Source of the DNA: Turritopsis dohrnii
Lineage: Eukaryota; Cnidaria; Hydrozoa; Anthoathecata; Oceaniidae
Reading direction: 5' to 3'
NCBI GenBank assembly: GCA_027922465.2
Contig: BQMF02000137.1
Coordinates: 124,001 to 188,000 of the forward strand
Length of the DNA: 64,000 nucleotides
Shown here: one piece after another, positions 8,945 to 16,868 of the stretch
Layout of the letters: each line of letters begins with the position of its first letter
Position numbering within the stretch: position 1 is the stretch's first letter
The notes under the pieces: model-generated
Database searches by the model: none
Told to the model about the DNA's origin: nothing
What the model saw: only the letters and a program-made list of their open reading frames with translations
Translations under genes and position numbers: made by a program

Positions 8945-9259
8945 ATGGCAACACTGAAACAACTAAGGCTGAAAGCGAAAGAAGAAGGTCTTCGAGGCTA
9001 TTCTACGATGAACCGAAATGAACTTAGGAGGGTCTTGAGTGGTGAAATAAGGTACAAGCGGAACCAGCGCTCTATAGGAGTGCAGACAGAGTTCCCCGAG
9101 TGTCACGAATGTGCACTGAATAGACTTTTTTGTAATCTCTCGAAAAAAGCGTTTGTCAAAAGACAAATTTATACATCTCCAGCAGGTGAGGAGACTGATG
9201 TTGAAACCGGAGAGATCGTAGGCTATGAGGTTGACTGTACCAGGCATTACTTCAAGTAA
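8945..9259 (+). CDS. Small SAP-like protein with cysteines
   Basis: 104 residues from the ATG at 8945; an open frame extends upstream to 8783, but that part belongs to the decayed gene before it. Residues 2-31 (TLKQLRLKAKEEGLRGYSTM) resemble the SAP/Rho-N-like motif at the PolB N-terminus, a fold typically used for DNA or RNA binding. A CHECALNRLFC segment follows near 57-67. Nucleic-acid binding is inferred from the motif only. Confidence 0.6.
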   Translation: MATLKQLRLKAKEEGLRGYSTMNRNELRRVLSGEIRYKRNQRSIGVQTEFPECHECALNRLFCNLSKKAFVKRQIYTSPAGEETDVETGEIVGYEVDCTRHYFK

Positions 9260-9320
9260 ATGTCTCCCACTTACTTGACGTCCATACGTGTGCAAGTTGG
9301 AAGTTGTTTCTATAAGAAAG

Positions 9321-10095
9321 ATGACCTTATCTTTATTCAACGGATTATCAACCATTGAAGTACTTTTTGATGGACAAAACCAACCATTCATTCACAGAGC
9401 ACAATTTGGTAAGTTCTTAGGGTTGAAGCACATAGATACATCTGTTCCAGATACTATGAAGCGTGAAGCAACTCACTAGAGCAGAACTTGAAGAGGGGTC
9501 CCATCTGATGGGACCCCTTGGGAGGTCGCGAAACCCCCACGATGTGTTCCTTTCCTTAGAGCTCGCTCTCTACATCGTAATGCGTAGTGAAAAACCTACT
9601 GCAGCTTTAGCCCGAAACTGGTTGCTTAAAGAGATTATCCCGAGAGGCTTTAACAAGATTATCCAAGAAAAGCAAAATGCTATTGAGAAAGCTGAAGCAG
9701 CTCTGGCTCTGATGAAGGACGATCTCATAGAAGCGCAAACTGAGCTTGTAGAGCGTGATCAAATAATTGCTGAGCTGGAGCAACGCTACGTACCACATCG
9801 AAAACCGATCGACAACATTCTTTGTGTTGTGGAGACGCGGAGCACTACTTCAACACATCCGTACTACATGATACGATGTCAACGAAAGCAACTTAGGCAG
9901 AGATTAAATCTACTGCGGATCAAGTACCCTGAGATGGAAGAACTCGGTAAATGCGAAGACGCCAACGCCGTACATGCATGGCACTGGTTCCGAGAAGATG
10001 TCCTGGGTAGGGAGAATTTCTACAAAAACCACTTTACTCTGCCCGATGTTGATACGCGGGAATTGTTCGAGGGTATGTTCGATATCGACATGTAA
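9321..10095 (+). pseudogene. BRO-N family gene split by a frameshift
   Basis: The N-terminal part (9321-9479) reads as the start of a BRO-N domain. The frame breaks near 9460-9480. The rest (9463-10095, 210 codons) continues with HDVFLSLELALYIVMRSEKP, a BRO-N hallmark, then a coiled coil (about residues 62-105 of that frame) and a C-terminal domain with HPYYMIRCQRKQL, resembling the DUF3627-type tail of viral BRO/KilA-N proteins. BRO proteins are DNA-binding proteins of large DNA viruses. A 38-bp direct repeat lies at the break and again after the stop (10112-10160). Family assignment is from motif memory. Confidence 0.7.
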
Positions 10096-10160
10096 CGTTT
10101 TGTAGCTACTAGGAAGTGTGAGCAACTCACTAGAGTAGAACTTGAAAAGGGTGTCGAGTA
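9456..10160 (+). repeat. Short direct repeat flanking the BRO main segment
   Basis: About 40 bases around CAACTCACTAGAG(C/T)AGAACTTGAA occur at about 9456-9500 and again at about 10112-10160. The first copy covers the frameshift in the BRO gene and the second is non-coding. Confidence 0.8.
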
Positions 10161-10165
10161 AATAA

Positions 10166-10396
10166 ATGGAAGACTTTTCAAATCCAATATTTGACTCTGC
10201 CAAGGATAGACTCCTTAAAATATTCAACGAAATGTCAAAGCCTAGAGCGACTGCTCCAGAACAAACATTGTATACTTGCCATCGCTGTAGGAGCAGGAAC
10301 ATTCTTTCAATACCAAAACAAGTCAGGTCATGTGACGAGGGAACGTCAGTGTTCAATGAGTGTAACAACTGCCATAGCAAGTGGAGGGATGGATAA
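10166..10396 (+). CDS. TFIIS-type zinc-ribbon protein
   Basis: 76 residues. A C38-x2-C41...C66-x2-C69 zinc ribbon contains the TFIIS hallmark: QVRSCDEGTSVF before the second cysteine pair and W73 after it. The acidic pair D57-E58 corresponds to the residues that TFIIS uses to stimulate RNA cleavage inside RNA polymerase II. The TFIIS polymerase-binding domain is absent. The ATG lies in AATAAATGG. A role in transcript elongation or capture of host polymerase is inference; the zinc-ribbon assignment is strong. Confidence 0.8.
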   Translation: MEDFSNPIFDSAKDRLLKIFNEMSKPRATAPEQTLYTCHRCRSRNILSIPKQVRSCDEGTSVFNECNNCHSKWRDG

Positions 10397-10412
10397 TACA
10401 AATGTCGTTTTG

Positions 10413-10428
10413 TAGCTTTACCAAGCTA
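10413..10428. terminator. Hairpin between convergent genes
   Basis: TAGCTT and AAGCTA form a 6-bp stem around a short loop, flanked by T-rich and A-rich sides, between the stop at 10396 (plus) and the stop at 10458 (minus). A shared 3'-end signal is plausible but unproven. Confidence 0.3.
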
Positions 10429-10457
10429 TAAAACATAAGGAGGGGGTGCCTCATACA

Positions 10458-11111
10458 TCACATAGCAGGTGCACTCGGGGTATCTGAACTGCTCACGAGC
10501 TTTTTTGCGATTTCTTCGCGACCTTCTTTCCTTCCACGTTCCAAAAGCTCTTGCTTCTGATGTTCGTAAAGCTGTTTGATCACCTTCCTTGATCGTTTTC
10601 GCAGCTCTTGCTTCTGATGTTCGTAAAGCTGTTTCTCCTCCATAATTCGAGTAAACTCAGGATGATCGATGGTACCGTCTTCGTAGACTTTTGATATTAG
10701 CACACGCAGACTGTCTAGAACGGTCTGCGCAGCGAATGCGATATCATGATTTTTCTGTCTTTTTACATCGAAAATAGAGGCACATTTTTGAATACCGCTC
10801 ATTATTAGACCCACCACGAGAGCTGTCACACACAGCGCGATGCTCATCGAAGTATCCATTTCTGATACCAAGCATGCAATCTCACCACCAGAGAGTACAA
10901 CATTCACCGCGATCAGAAAGTAACATGCATATTTCGCAACTGCTGAGTAGTGTGAAAATTTGCGCTCTAAAGATGTTCGACTTTCTAGTTCCCGAGATAG
11001 GTATGCTTCCGTCTCCTTCACCGCTTGAATTCTATAGTTTTTTGCGTATCCATTCTCTGGGTCTGGTAAAACAGGATATAGCTTCTCCGTATTCATGTCG
11101 TACATTGCCAT
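10458..11111 (-). CDS. Polinton membrane protein with coiled-coil tail
   Basis: The open frame begins at 11156, but the ATG at 11111 is preferred: it follows the upstream stop by a few bases and is preceded by AATAAACAG. That gives 217 residues. Two transmembrane helices (about 60-82 and 90-112) form a hairpin, followed by an amphipathic helical region. Two copies of QLYEHQKQELRKRSRK-like sequence near the C-terminus show an internal duplication of about 20 residues. From memory, relatives occur in cnidarian genomes next to other Polinton genes. Function is unknown. Confidence 0.7.
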   Translation of the reverse strand: MAMYDMNTEKLYPVLPDPENGYAKNYRIQAVKETEAYLSRELESRTSLERKFSHYSAVAKYACYFLIAVNVVLSGGEIACLVSEMDTSMSIALCVTALVVGLIMSGIQKCASIFDVKRQKNHDIAFAAQTVLDSLRVLISKVYEDGTIDHPEFTRIMEEKQLYEHQKQELRKRSRKVIKQLYEHQKQELLERGRKEGREEIAKKLVSSSDTPSAPAM

Positions 11112-11115
11112 CTGT

Positions 11116-11796
11116 TTATTTGAAGGCGACGAGCACATTGATAGCTTGTAAATCAACTTTCCTGCCTTGATCGTCGGTGACGTAAAAATTCAACGTTCGC
11201 GTTGAGAACCTCAATTTGCTGGGGAACATAGGACGTTCATAGTGATACGATATGATGTCGCCATACTCGTACTCTCGTTTCTGAAGATCAAATTCGTGCA
11301 AGATACCCGACCCTTTACCGTTCTCCATCAGCATCGTTGTGTTTTCGAATTCCTCACAGTACAGCCGTATAGACTTGAACGGGAAATAGTTTGGCACCGA
11401 TCTATATTCACCTTGAGTATACTTCTTCTTATCTAATCCTAAAAGTTCCCCTAAGTTTTCAGTTATTGAGACGTAATACCCTTTTTGTACTGATAAGTGA
11501 AGCTTACCATCCTCTCTTGGATCGAGATGTACGCTCCCAAGTGATCGTGCATTTATTCTTGAACGAATACTCTTTGACGTATATAATCCAGGCGGAAAGT
11601 CTATATGCAGGGGGAACCTTGAATAGACGGGGTCTTTTTTTGATACTTGATCAATGGTAAATCTAGCGTGTTGAACTAGGTTGAACCACCCCACGTATAA
11701 CACTGCTTCTTTTATCCCAATCTCTGTGCCTTCTTTTAACTCTATTGGTAACTTGGTTTCTCCAAGATGCTTGACTTTTAGATATGTCTCATACAT
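11116..11796 (-). CDS. Probable minor capsid (penton-like) protein
   Basis: 226 residues, almost entirely beta-strand-like. Features include FPPGLY near residue 68, LGELLGLDKKKYTQGEY near 115-130, and a C-terminus with VTDDQGRKVDL followed by a final strand, an arrangement seen in the second conserved capsid protein of Polintons. In that family it forms the single-jelly-roll pentons. It is divergent from a neighbouring gene through a 14-bp spacer and lies just upstream of the 10458 gene on the same strand. Penton assignment is by size, strand content and motif memory, so moderate. Confidence 0.65.
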   Translation of the reverse strand: MYETYLKVKHLGETKLPIELKEGTEIGIKEAVLYVGWFNLVQHARFTIDQVSKKDPVYSRFPLHIDFPPGLYTSKSIRSRINARSLGSVHLDPREDGKLHLSVQKGYYVSITENLGELLGLDKKKYTQGEYRSVPNYFPFKSIRLYCEEFENTTMLMENGKGSGILHEFDLQKREYEYGDIISYHYERPMFPSKLRFSTRTLNFYVTDDQGRKVDLQAINVLVAFK

Positions 11797-11810
11797 TTAT
11801 TATAAGAGAA
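11797..11810. promoter_or_regulatory. Ultra-short divergent promoter, copy 1
   Basis: Only 14 bp separate the minus ATG (11796) from the plus ATG (11811). The sequence CATTTATTATAAGAGAAATG reads TTCTCTTATAATAAATG on the other strand. The same core recurs at 14148-14163. Confidence 0.65.
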
Positions 11811-12917
11811 ATGAACTACGACAAGGTGCGGTATATACCAAAATTCGGGCAACCCAGTACACTCTTAGCTGCTAAGGAACTCTGGGAGCAAAGGATCGTT
11901 GTGGATCAACAAGGGAGCTTTTTCATCGCTAAGTTTCGCGATATTTTCTCATTTCCGTTTGTACCCATGGAAAATGACATATGGCTCGATATCGACATGT
12001 ACCCAGGACAGTTATCTTTTGCTACCTGGTTAGCTACGACTGGTTGCGGCATATCAACGCAACATCTACACCATAAGAACCCTATGATCGCGAGCATCTA
12101 CCGCTTTCACGTCTATTTTCAGATACGTTTGATCTTGAAGCAACTTGAAATTCCTCTACCAAGTGAACTAAGCTTCAACCCGCGAGATAACAAATACAAT
12201 TCAAGTGCGTTCAAGACGCTCTCTGCAGAGTTTGACATACCAGCTGACAAGTTCTTCTGGCGATACCCTGCTCGCATGCGGAGAATTGGCAAGAGTTGGC
12301 AATTCTACGTCCAAAATGATGTTAATGCTGGGTTAAGTAGAGCTGGTATACAACGCTTGTCGCAGAGTACGCGGATGTACGCACGAATGCTTTTAGAAAG
12401 TCAGGCGAGTGCACGTTCCGTTATAGCGGGTGACACTGGACGTGCCTTGGATGCTCAAAAGATCTTCATGACCGCAGTAGAGCAAGCGATCCGGAAAGAC
12501 ACCTCTTTAGCGGAAGAGATTGGTAAGTTCCAGAAAGCCTTAAGTTACGCTAGATCGGAACCTGATTTTGGCGTTGCCCTCGGTACATACCTAATACCCA
12601 GCGATTTAAAGCTTGGGAATCTCGACAACATCTCTGATTTTTCGACAAAGCTTACCGTTGCGACTCACATCGGTAAACTACCACCACCACCTAAACAACA
12701 CTCTTTGGGAGGATCGCCTGGCGGCTCTGCAGGAGCATTTCAGGGTCGCAGAATGGCTTCCTCTGATCCTCCAACATCTTCTGTTAAGCGAGCTCAAACG
12801 TCTTCCGTTAAGCAAGCTCAAACGTCTTCCGCTGCTAAGCAGCATGAAGAAGAAAAGCAAGCTCTCATGTGGGTAGGTGTCGGTTTAATTGCGGTTCTTT
12901 TGTATTTCAAACCATAG
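11811..12917 (+). CDS. Polinton-specific structural candidate with C-terminal anchor
   Basis: The frame opens at 11784, but the ATG at 11811 is preferred because it follows the shared divergent promoter. The protein is 368 residues. An N-terminal region contains WLDIDMYPGQLSFATWLATT, then helical segments, then a low-complexity serine/proline/glutamine linker with QTSS repeats (about 300-350), and ends in a hydrophobic helix (MWVGVGLIAVLLYF). From memory, proteins with the same FATWLATTG-type motif accompany capsid genes in cnidarian Polintons. Its 3' end overlaps the convergent gene by 33 bases. The role is unknown, possibly virion assembly. Confidence 0.7.
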   Translation: MNYDKVRYIPKFGQPSTLLAAKELWEQRIVVDQQGSFFIAKFRDIFSFPFVPMENDIWLDIDMYPGQLSFATWLATTGCGISTQHLHHKNPMIASIYRFHVYFQIRLILKQLEIPLPSELSFNPRDNKYNSSAFKTLSAEFDIPADKFFWRYPARMRRIGKSWQFYVQNDVNAGLSRAGIQRLSQSTRMYARMLLESQASARSVIAGDTGRALDAQKIFMTAVEQAIRKDTSLAEEIGKFQKALSYARSEPDFGVALGTYLIPSDLKLGNLDNISDFSTKLTVATHIGKLPPPPKQHSLGGSPGGSAGAFQGRRMASSDPPTSSVKRAQTSSVKQAQTSSAAKQHEEEKQALMWVGVGLIAVLLYFKP

Positions 12918-14147
12918 CCAGTTGCCTATCAGACCAACCCCCAAAACTACGACTAGCCATGCGTTGCTTGCTAGAGCTATGACACCTTTCTTCAGAAAGT
13001 TTAAGAGCCAGCTTACAACACTTCCAATGATCCCCGGCAATGCAGCTCCAAGTTTGCTTGCAAGTTTTCCGAGAAGGCGTCCAAGTGCTTCGAGCTGCTT
13101 CTTCACCCATTGCTGCACACCAGCTCTTCCAGAAGCAGCAGGAGGACTTCCTGGAGGAGCACCACCACCACCTGTGAGAGAGGTTGCTATCGTTGATATT
13201 ACCAGCGAAAACGCTGTTAAGATTGAAACGATTGTGATGCCTTGCTCTCGAAAGAGGATGCGAAGTTTCTCCCCTAGTGTTCTATCCTTGTCGAGGACTT
13301 TGAATACCGTCTCTTTGATGCGCGACCACTGGCTAGACAACTCCTTGCGGTTACCACTGAGCACCTCTAGTCGAGATGTACGCTCCGCTTTCAAATTGGA
13401 GAGTCGTCGCTTAATCTCTTCTTGTATTTCAGGTTCATCGGTTTCACCTAGTTTACGTTCTTCTTTTGCTATTTGACTATCGAGTTCGCCTAATTTTGTT
13501 AAGTTGTTCTCCAGCTCCCCACGTATTCGTTTTAGTGCATCGTCTAAGCCTCTAAGTTCACGCAAATTAAATTCAATCCCTTGCTCGCGTAAGAACTCCC
13601 CCACCTCTAACGTTTTTTGGGTGCCTTGCTCCAGCATTTCACCCAATACCTCCCTCGCATTTGAGATGTTGTCGAGGACTTGACTGTTATCTAAGCTATC
13701 CATTTCAATATTTTCTAGTTGTTTCGCTAGTTTACGTCTTCCTTTATGCATCCACTCTGGTGTACTATCAACACCTGTCAGTCTTTTTATAGCATCCTCT
13801 CCACCTAGGATTCCTTTAATAGTATCTCGAGTGTAAAATCCTCCTGCTTCTTTCGTTATTTTGCGCCATTTTCCTTTTTTATAAAATTCAACTTTTGCGA
13901 CACCTGGTGTATTCGTTGAAGTTACTCGAAACCGATCCAAAGCCAAATTGGGATTTCCTTCTATACCGAGATAGTTGTATAAACTAAGTATCGCCTGTCT
14001 TTTAATTTCTGTTCTCTGTGTACTTAATCTGCTTGGTATCTCAGAAGAATCGGCTGTATTAGATATAAGCGGTGTATTTTCATCGTAGGCATCTTCTTCT
14101 ACATCTTCAAATTTACGGAAAGGTGTTTCATAATCAATTGGATCCAT
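12885..14147 (-). CDS. Polinton protein with coiled coil and C-terminal membrane-active region
   Basis: The frame opens at 14165; the ATG at 14147 (residue 7 of the frame) is preferred because GAGAAATGG at its start matches the gene at 11811. About 420 residues. The first 130 are globular, then a long coiled coil (about 140-285). A hydrophobic helix follows (about 305-325, ITIVSILTAFSLVISTIATS), then a GGGGAPPGSPP linker, an amphipathic glycine/leucine-rich region and a final transmembrane helix (about 395-418). The layout suggests a membrane-interacting virion protein, but this is inference. Confidence 0.7.
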   Translation of the reverse strand: MDPIDYETPFRKFEDVEEDAYDENTPLISNTADSSEIPSRLSTQRTEIKRQAILSLYNYLGIEGNPNLALDRFRVTSTNTPGVAKVEFYKKGKWRKITKEAGGFYTRDTIKGILGGEDAIKRLTGVDSTPEWMHKGRRKLAKQLENIEMDSLDNSQVLDNISNAREVLGEMLEQGTQKTLEVGEFLREQGIEFNLRELRGLDDALKRIRGELENNLTKLGELDSQIAKEERKLGETDEPEIQEEIKRRLSNLKAERTSRLEVLSGNRKELSSQWSRIKETVFKVLDKDRTLGEKLRILFREQGITIVSILTAFSLVISTIATSLTGGGGAPPGSPPAASGRAGVQQWVKKQLEALGRLLGKLASKLGAALPGIIGSVVSWLLNFLKKGVIALASNAWLVVVLGVGLIGNWLWFEIQKNRN

Positions 14148-14163
14148 TTCTCTTATAATAAAC
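14148..14163. promoter_or_regulatory. Ultra-short divergent promoter, copy 2
   Basis: 16 bp separate the minus ATG (14147) from the major capsid ATG (14164). The sequence TTCTCTTATAATAAAC is nearly identical to the divergent promoter at 11797-11810. In both, the TATAATAAA side drives a capsid gene. Confidence 0.65.
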
Positions 14164-15420
14164 ATGTATGGTATAGCAAACCCTCATAAGGAATATATGA
14201 CTCGCTTTGCCTTCAACGCACCGCGTCAGCATGTCAAGATCTCGAATACACCAAGTACCATTGACCAGACTCTATATCTAGATGTGAGGCTGCCGAATCT
14301 AGGTGCTAATGATGTCATTCTACCAGAATCGCTCAAGCTTACGTTTGATATCAAACTCAACTCCACCGATACAGGACGCTACATCGTCAACAACTTGGGA
14401 AAGGCTTTGATCGAACAGTTGACTATCAGTTACGAAGGAAACATCATCCAAGACATTCAAAATGCGGATGTGATGGAAATTTACAAGGACAGATGGCTAC
14501 CTGAGGAAATGCAAGTGGAACGTATCCAACAGGGAATAGATCCGGAGGGTGATGTGAACAAGCTCAGAGTCACACCGGGTGCAACGAGTACTTCAACGAG
14601 TAACTCCGCCCTGGCAGCTGTCTATGGTAACCGTTTTGCCATTCCTCTATGGGAATTTTTTGAACTCGTCAAGCATCTCCCCTATGTACAGCTTCGCGAT
14701 CGCTTAAGCTTCAAAATTAAATTCGCAGAGTATGGAAAGGTCATCAAAGATGCAGGATCAGGATCAGGTGCTTCGAAGAAAAATCCTGACGGCACCTACA
14801 CTATCTCCAACATTGCTCTAGAATTCGACAAGGTAGAAGATTCTGACTTCAAACTAAAGGTCTACAATGAACTTGCCAATAGACGACTACCCTACACGCG
14901 TGTTTTACGGCATAGAATAATCCCTTTGGACAAGAAAGATACCGCCTGGAATATACAGGTAAACGTGCCCAGCGAGAGTTTAAAGGCTCTTGTTCTATTC
15001 TTTCTTGATCCAGACAAACGAAAAGCATACGCTATGGATAACACCCATTACTACAACCCGAAAATCAGCAAGGTAGACATTACCATCGAAGGAGAGCCTA
15101 ATCAACTCTATACACAGGGCTTACTTCCAGAAGAAATGTATGCCCCGGCACGGAAGTATTTCACTTCCAATGAACTGCTGCCGGCCATTAGTCCTTCTAA
15201 ATTCTTTGATTCTAATTACTGTCTTTTTATCGACTTTCGAAGTGTTGCTGACAACACTCTACATGGTGCGGGGAGGCGCCTCAAAAACACTTCAGATGGT
15301 GTCACACTGCACATCACCAAAAAAGCTGATGGTGCGGGAGCCATCCAATGTTACCTCTTTGTGCTACAAGATGGACAGGTTAACTTCATGAATGAGCGCT
15401 TCCACAGTGTCGGCTACTAA
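14164..15420 (+). CDS. Major capsid protein (double jelly-roll)
   Basis: 418 residues, consistent with the double-jelly-roll capsid proteins of Polintons and adintoviruses that form pseudo-hexameric capsomers. Typical features are the N-terminal FAFNAPRQHVKISNTPSTID, a first barrel to about residue 215, a glycine/serine linker (about 199-212) and a second barrel with LFFLDPDKR and the conserved end QCYLFVLQDGQVNFMNERFHS. The frame is intact. It is followed after five bases by the packaging ATPase in the same direction. Confidence 0.9.
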   Translation: MYGIANPHKEYMTRFAFNAPRQHVKISNTPSTIDQTLYLDVRLPNLGANDVILPESLKLTFDIKLNSTDTGRYIVNNLGKALIEQLTISYEGNIIQDIQNADVMEIYKDRWLPEEMQVERIQQGIDPEGDVNKLRVTPGATSTSTSNSALAAVYGNRFAIPLWEFFELVKHLPYVQLRDRLSFKIKFAEYGKVIKDAGSGSGASKKNPDGTYTISNIALEFDKVEDSDFKLKVYNELANRRLPYTRVLRHRIIPLDKKDTAWNIQVNVPSESLKALVLFFLDPDKRKAYAMDNTHYYNPKISKVDITIEGEPNQLYTQGLLPEEMYAPARKYFTSNELLPAISPSKFFDSNYCLFIDFRSVADNTLHGAGRRLKNTSDGVTLHITKKADGAGAIQCYLFVLQDGQVNFMNERFHSVGY

Positions 15421-15425
15421 AATAA

Positions 15426-16031
15426 ATGAACCTTATTAAAGATCCTTGTACCACCATTTTTTCAGGACCGACAGGCTGTGGCAAGACGGAACTGGCTCTA
15501 CGCTTACTACAGAACCATTTCAAGCACCACTTTGACTACATCGTCATTCTCTGTCCTTCCCTCCGATGGAATACAACCTATAAAGACTGTACGATTCTCT
15601 GGGAAGATGATGATGTTTTCCTGATCGAACCTACACCACAACAGGACTTACTATATTGGATTGAGATATTCACCAAGCAATTTGCAGGGCAGGAAACCTT
15701 ATTCATCATCGATGATTCCATAGCTGATGAGAAACTCGATAAGAAGAGGACTCCACTTCTTAATCTAAGTACCACAGGACGTCATCAAAAACATAGTCTA
15801 TGGCTTCTCACCCAAGTCTACACAGCTCTTCCAAAAACTATCAGACGGCAAGCAAAGATGCTATTCGTTTGGTATCCTAAAGAGAAAAGTGATGTTAAGC
15901 TTATCGATGATGAAACCAATGTCATCAAAAACGACTGGAGTGACATCTTGCAAGAATTGGATGCTTCAGAACACGCATATCTTTACATACGATGTAGGTT
16001 CCCAAGGAGTTACAAGGTTGTTCTTCAATAA
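15426..16031 (+). CDS. A32/FtsK-type genome-packaging ATPase
   Basis: 201 residues. Walker A is GPTGCGKT (14-21), Walker B is LFIIDD (92-97), and LLNLSTTGRHQKHSLWLLTQ (111-130) forms the sensor region with the conserved glutamine. R140-R141 are candidate arginine-finger residues. Such ATPases pump DNA into preformed capsids. The ATG overlaps AATAAATG directly after the capsid stop, implying co-expression. The family is clear. Confidence 0.92.
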   Translation: MNLIKDPCTTIFSGPTGCGKTELALRLLQNHFKHHFDYIVILCPSLRWNTTYKDCTILWEDDDVFLIEPTPQQDLLYWIEIFTKQFAGQETLFIIDDSIADEKLDKKRTPLLNLSTTGRHQKHSLWLLTQVYTALPKTIRRQAKMLFVWYPKEKSDVKLIDDETNVIKNDWSDILQELDASEHAYLYIRCRFPRSYKVVLQ

Positions 16032-16179
16032 GTATACAAACTTATTGAAAATATACTCCTCATCATAGTACCAACTCGTAATAGAGATCTTTTCCGAATC
16101 GACGCTTGTGATGATAAGTCTTCATGTATAGCGCCATAACCTAACCAACTTCGACAGAGTCCTTTCTCTGCTGCTACTC

Positions 16180-16605
16180 TCATTGACTCATCAAACGCCG
16201 TCGCACCATATTCCTTGCTCTCGGAATACCACCTATACGAAAGCTTTTACGTAGTAGCTGTGCATGCTTATGCTTCATAGGTATAAAATCATCACTCATA
16301 CTTGTGTTGTTGCTCGTCTCCTCTTCTGTAAAATCATCACTCAGCTCTTCTTCTGTAAAATCATCACTCGCCTCCTCTTCTGTAAAATCATCACTCGCCT
16401 CCTCTTCTGTCATGGCTTGGCGTTCAACAGCCGAAATCAATGGCGACTGTCCATAGCCTAGTCTCTCCTTCATCCTATTATATAAAGAAGTAACAGACTC
16501 GCGAATATTCTGCAATCGATCTGCGAGTGCATCACGAGTTGCTGTTACAGGCGCTGAAATAGCGTTGTATAATTTAGATACTGCGTTTCTGAAATAACTC
16601 AACAT
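16180..16605 (-). CDS. Right-end protein sharing a module with the PolB N-terminus
   Basis: 141 residues on the minus strand, driven from the right terminal repeat by the same promoter as PolB; both proteins even begin MLS. The middle carries four imperfect repeats of TEEEASDDF (about 68-100). The segment TSMSDDFIPMKHKHA and a following RKSFRIGGI match PolB residues about 140-168, and the helical region before it aligns with PolB about 102-135. The function is unknown. A role with the polymerase at the DNA ends, such as a terminal-protein or partner function, is speculative. Confidence 0.75.
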   Translation of the reverse strand: MLSYFRNAVSKLYNAISAPVTATRDALADRLQNIRESVTSLYNRMKERLGYGQSPLISAVERQAMTEEEASDDFTEEEASDDFTEEELSDDFTEEETSNNTSMSDDFIPMKHKHAQLLRKSFRIGGIPRARNMVRRRLMSQ

Positions 16606-16620
16606 CCTTTATTATATAGA
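16606..16620 (-). promoter_or_regulatory. TATA-type core promoter of the right-end gene
   Basis: Inverted copy of TCTATATAATAAAGG immediately before the ATG at 16605, so both ends of the element fire inwards from the same promoter sequence. Confidence 0.6.
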
Positions 16621-16665
16621 CTTTTTCAACTTGGAAATTTTTTACGAGTGGACAGAACTGACGCA

Positions 16666-16689
16666 TGAGTCAGGGAATTCCCTGACTCA
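16666..16689. promoter_or_regulatory. Perfect 24-bp AP-1-like palindrome, right end
   Basis: TGAGTCAGGGAA followed by its exact reverse complement, about 60 bp upstream of the right-end gene's ATG. It mirrors 667-691. Confidence 0.6.
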
Positions 16690-16725
16690 TTCAATATGTA
16701 TGTTAGCAGTATTCAACAATAGTGC

Positions 16726-16868
16726 TGATGTCAGCAGTTTTCGACGGTTTTCGACGATAGTGCTGATGTCAACAGTTTTCGTTGGTTTTCGACGAAAGTG
16801 CTGACGTCAACACTTTTCGACGGTTTTCGACGATAGTGCTGATGTCAACAGTTTTCGACGCATGCGCA
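16726..16868 (-). promoter_or_regulatory. Right-end degenerate CRE-like array
   Basis: Four sites align with the left array: TGATGTCA at 16726, 16774 and 16840, and one perfect TGACGTCA at 16802, spaced 48, 28 and 38 bp. A CGCATGCGCA palindrome lies at 16859-16868. Three of the four sites have lost the central CpG (CG to TG), as expected from cytosine deamination; that cause is inference. Confidence 0.6.

Noticed and set aside
12678..13476. Frames antisense to the genes at 11811 and 12885
   Set aside because: Mirror-image frames of repetitive or G+C-rich coding sequence.
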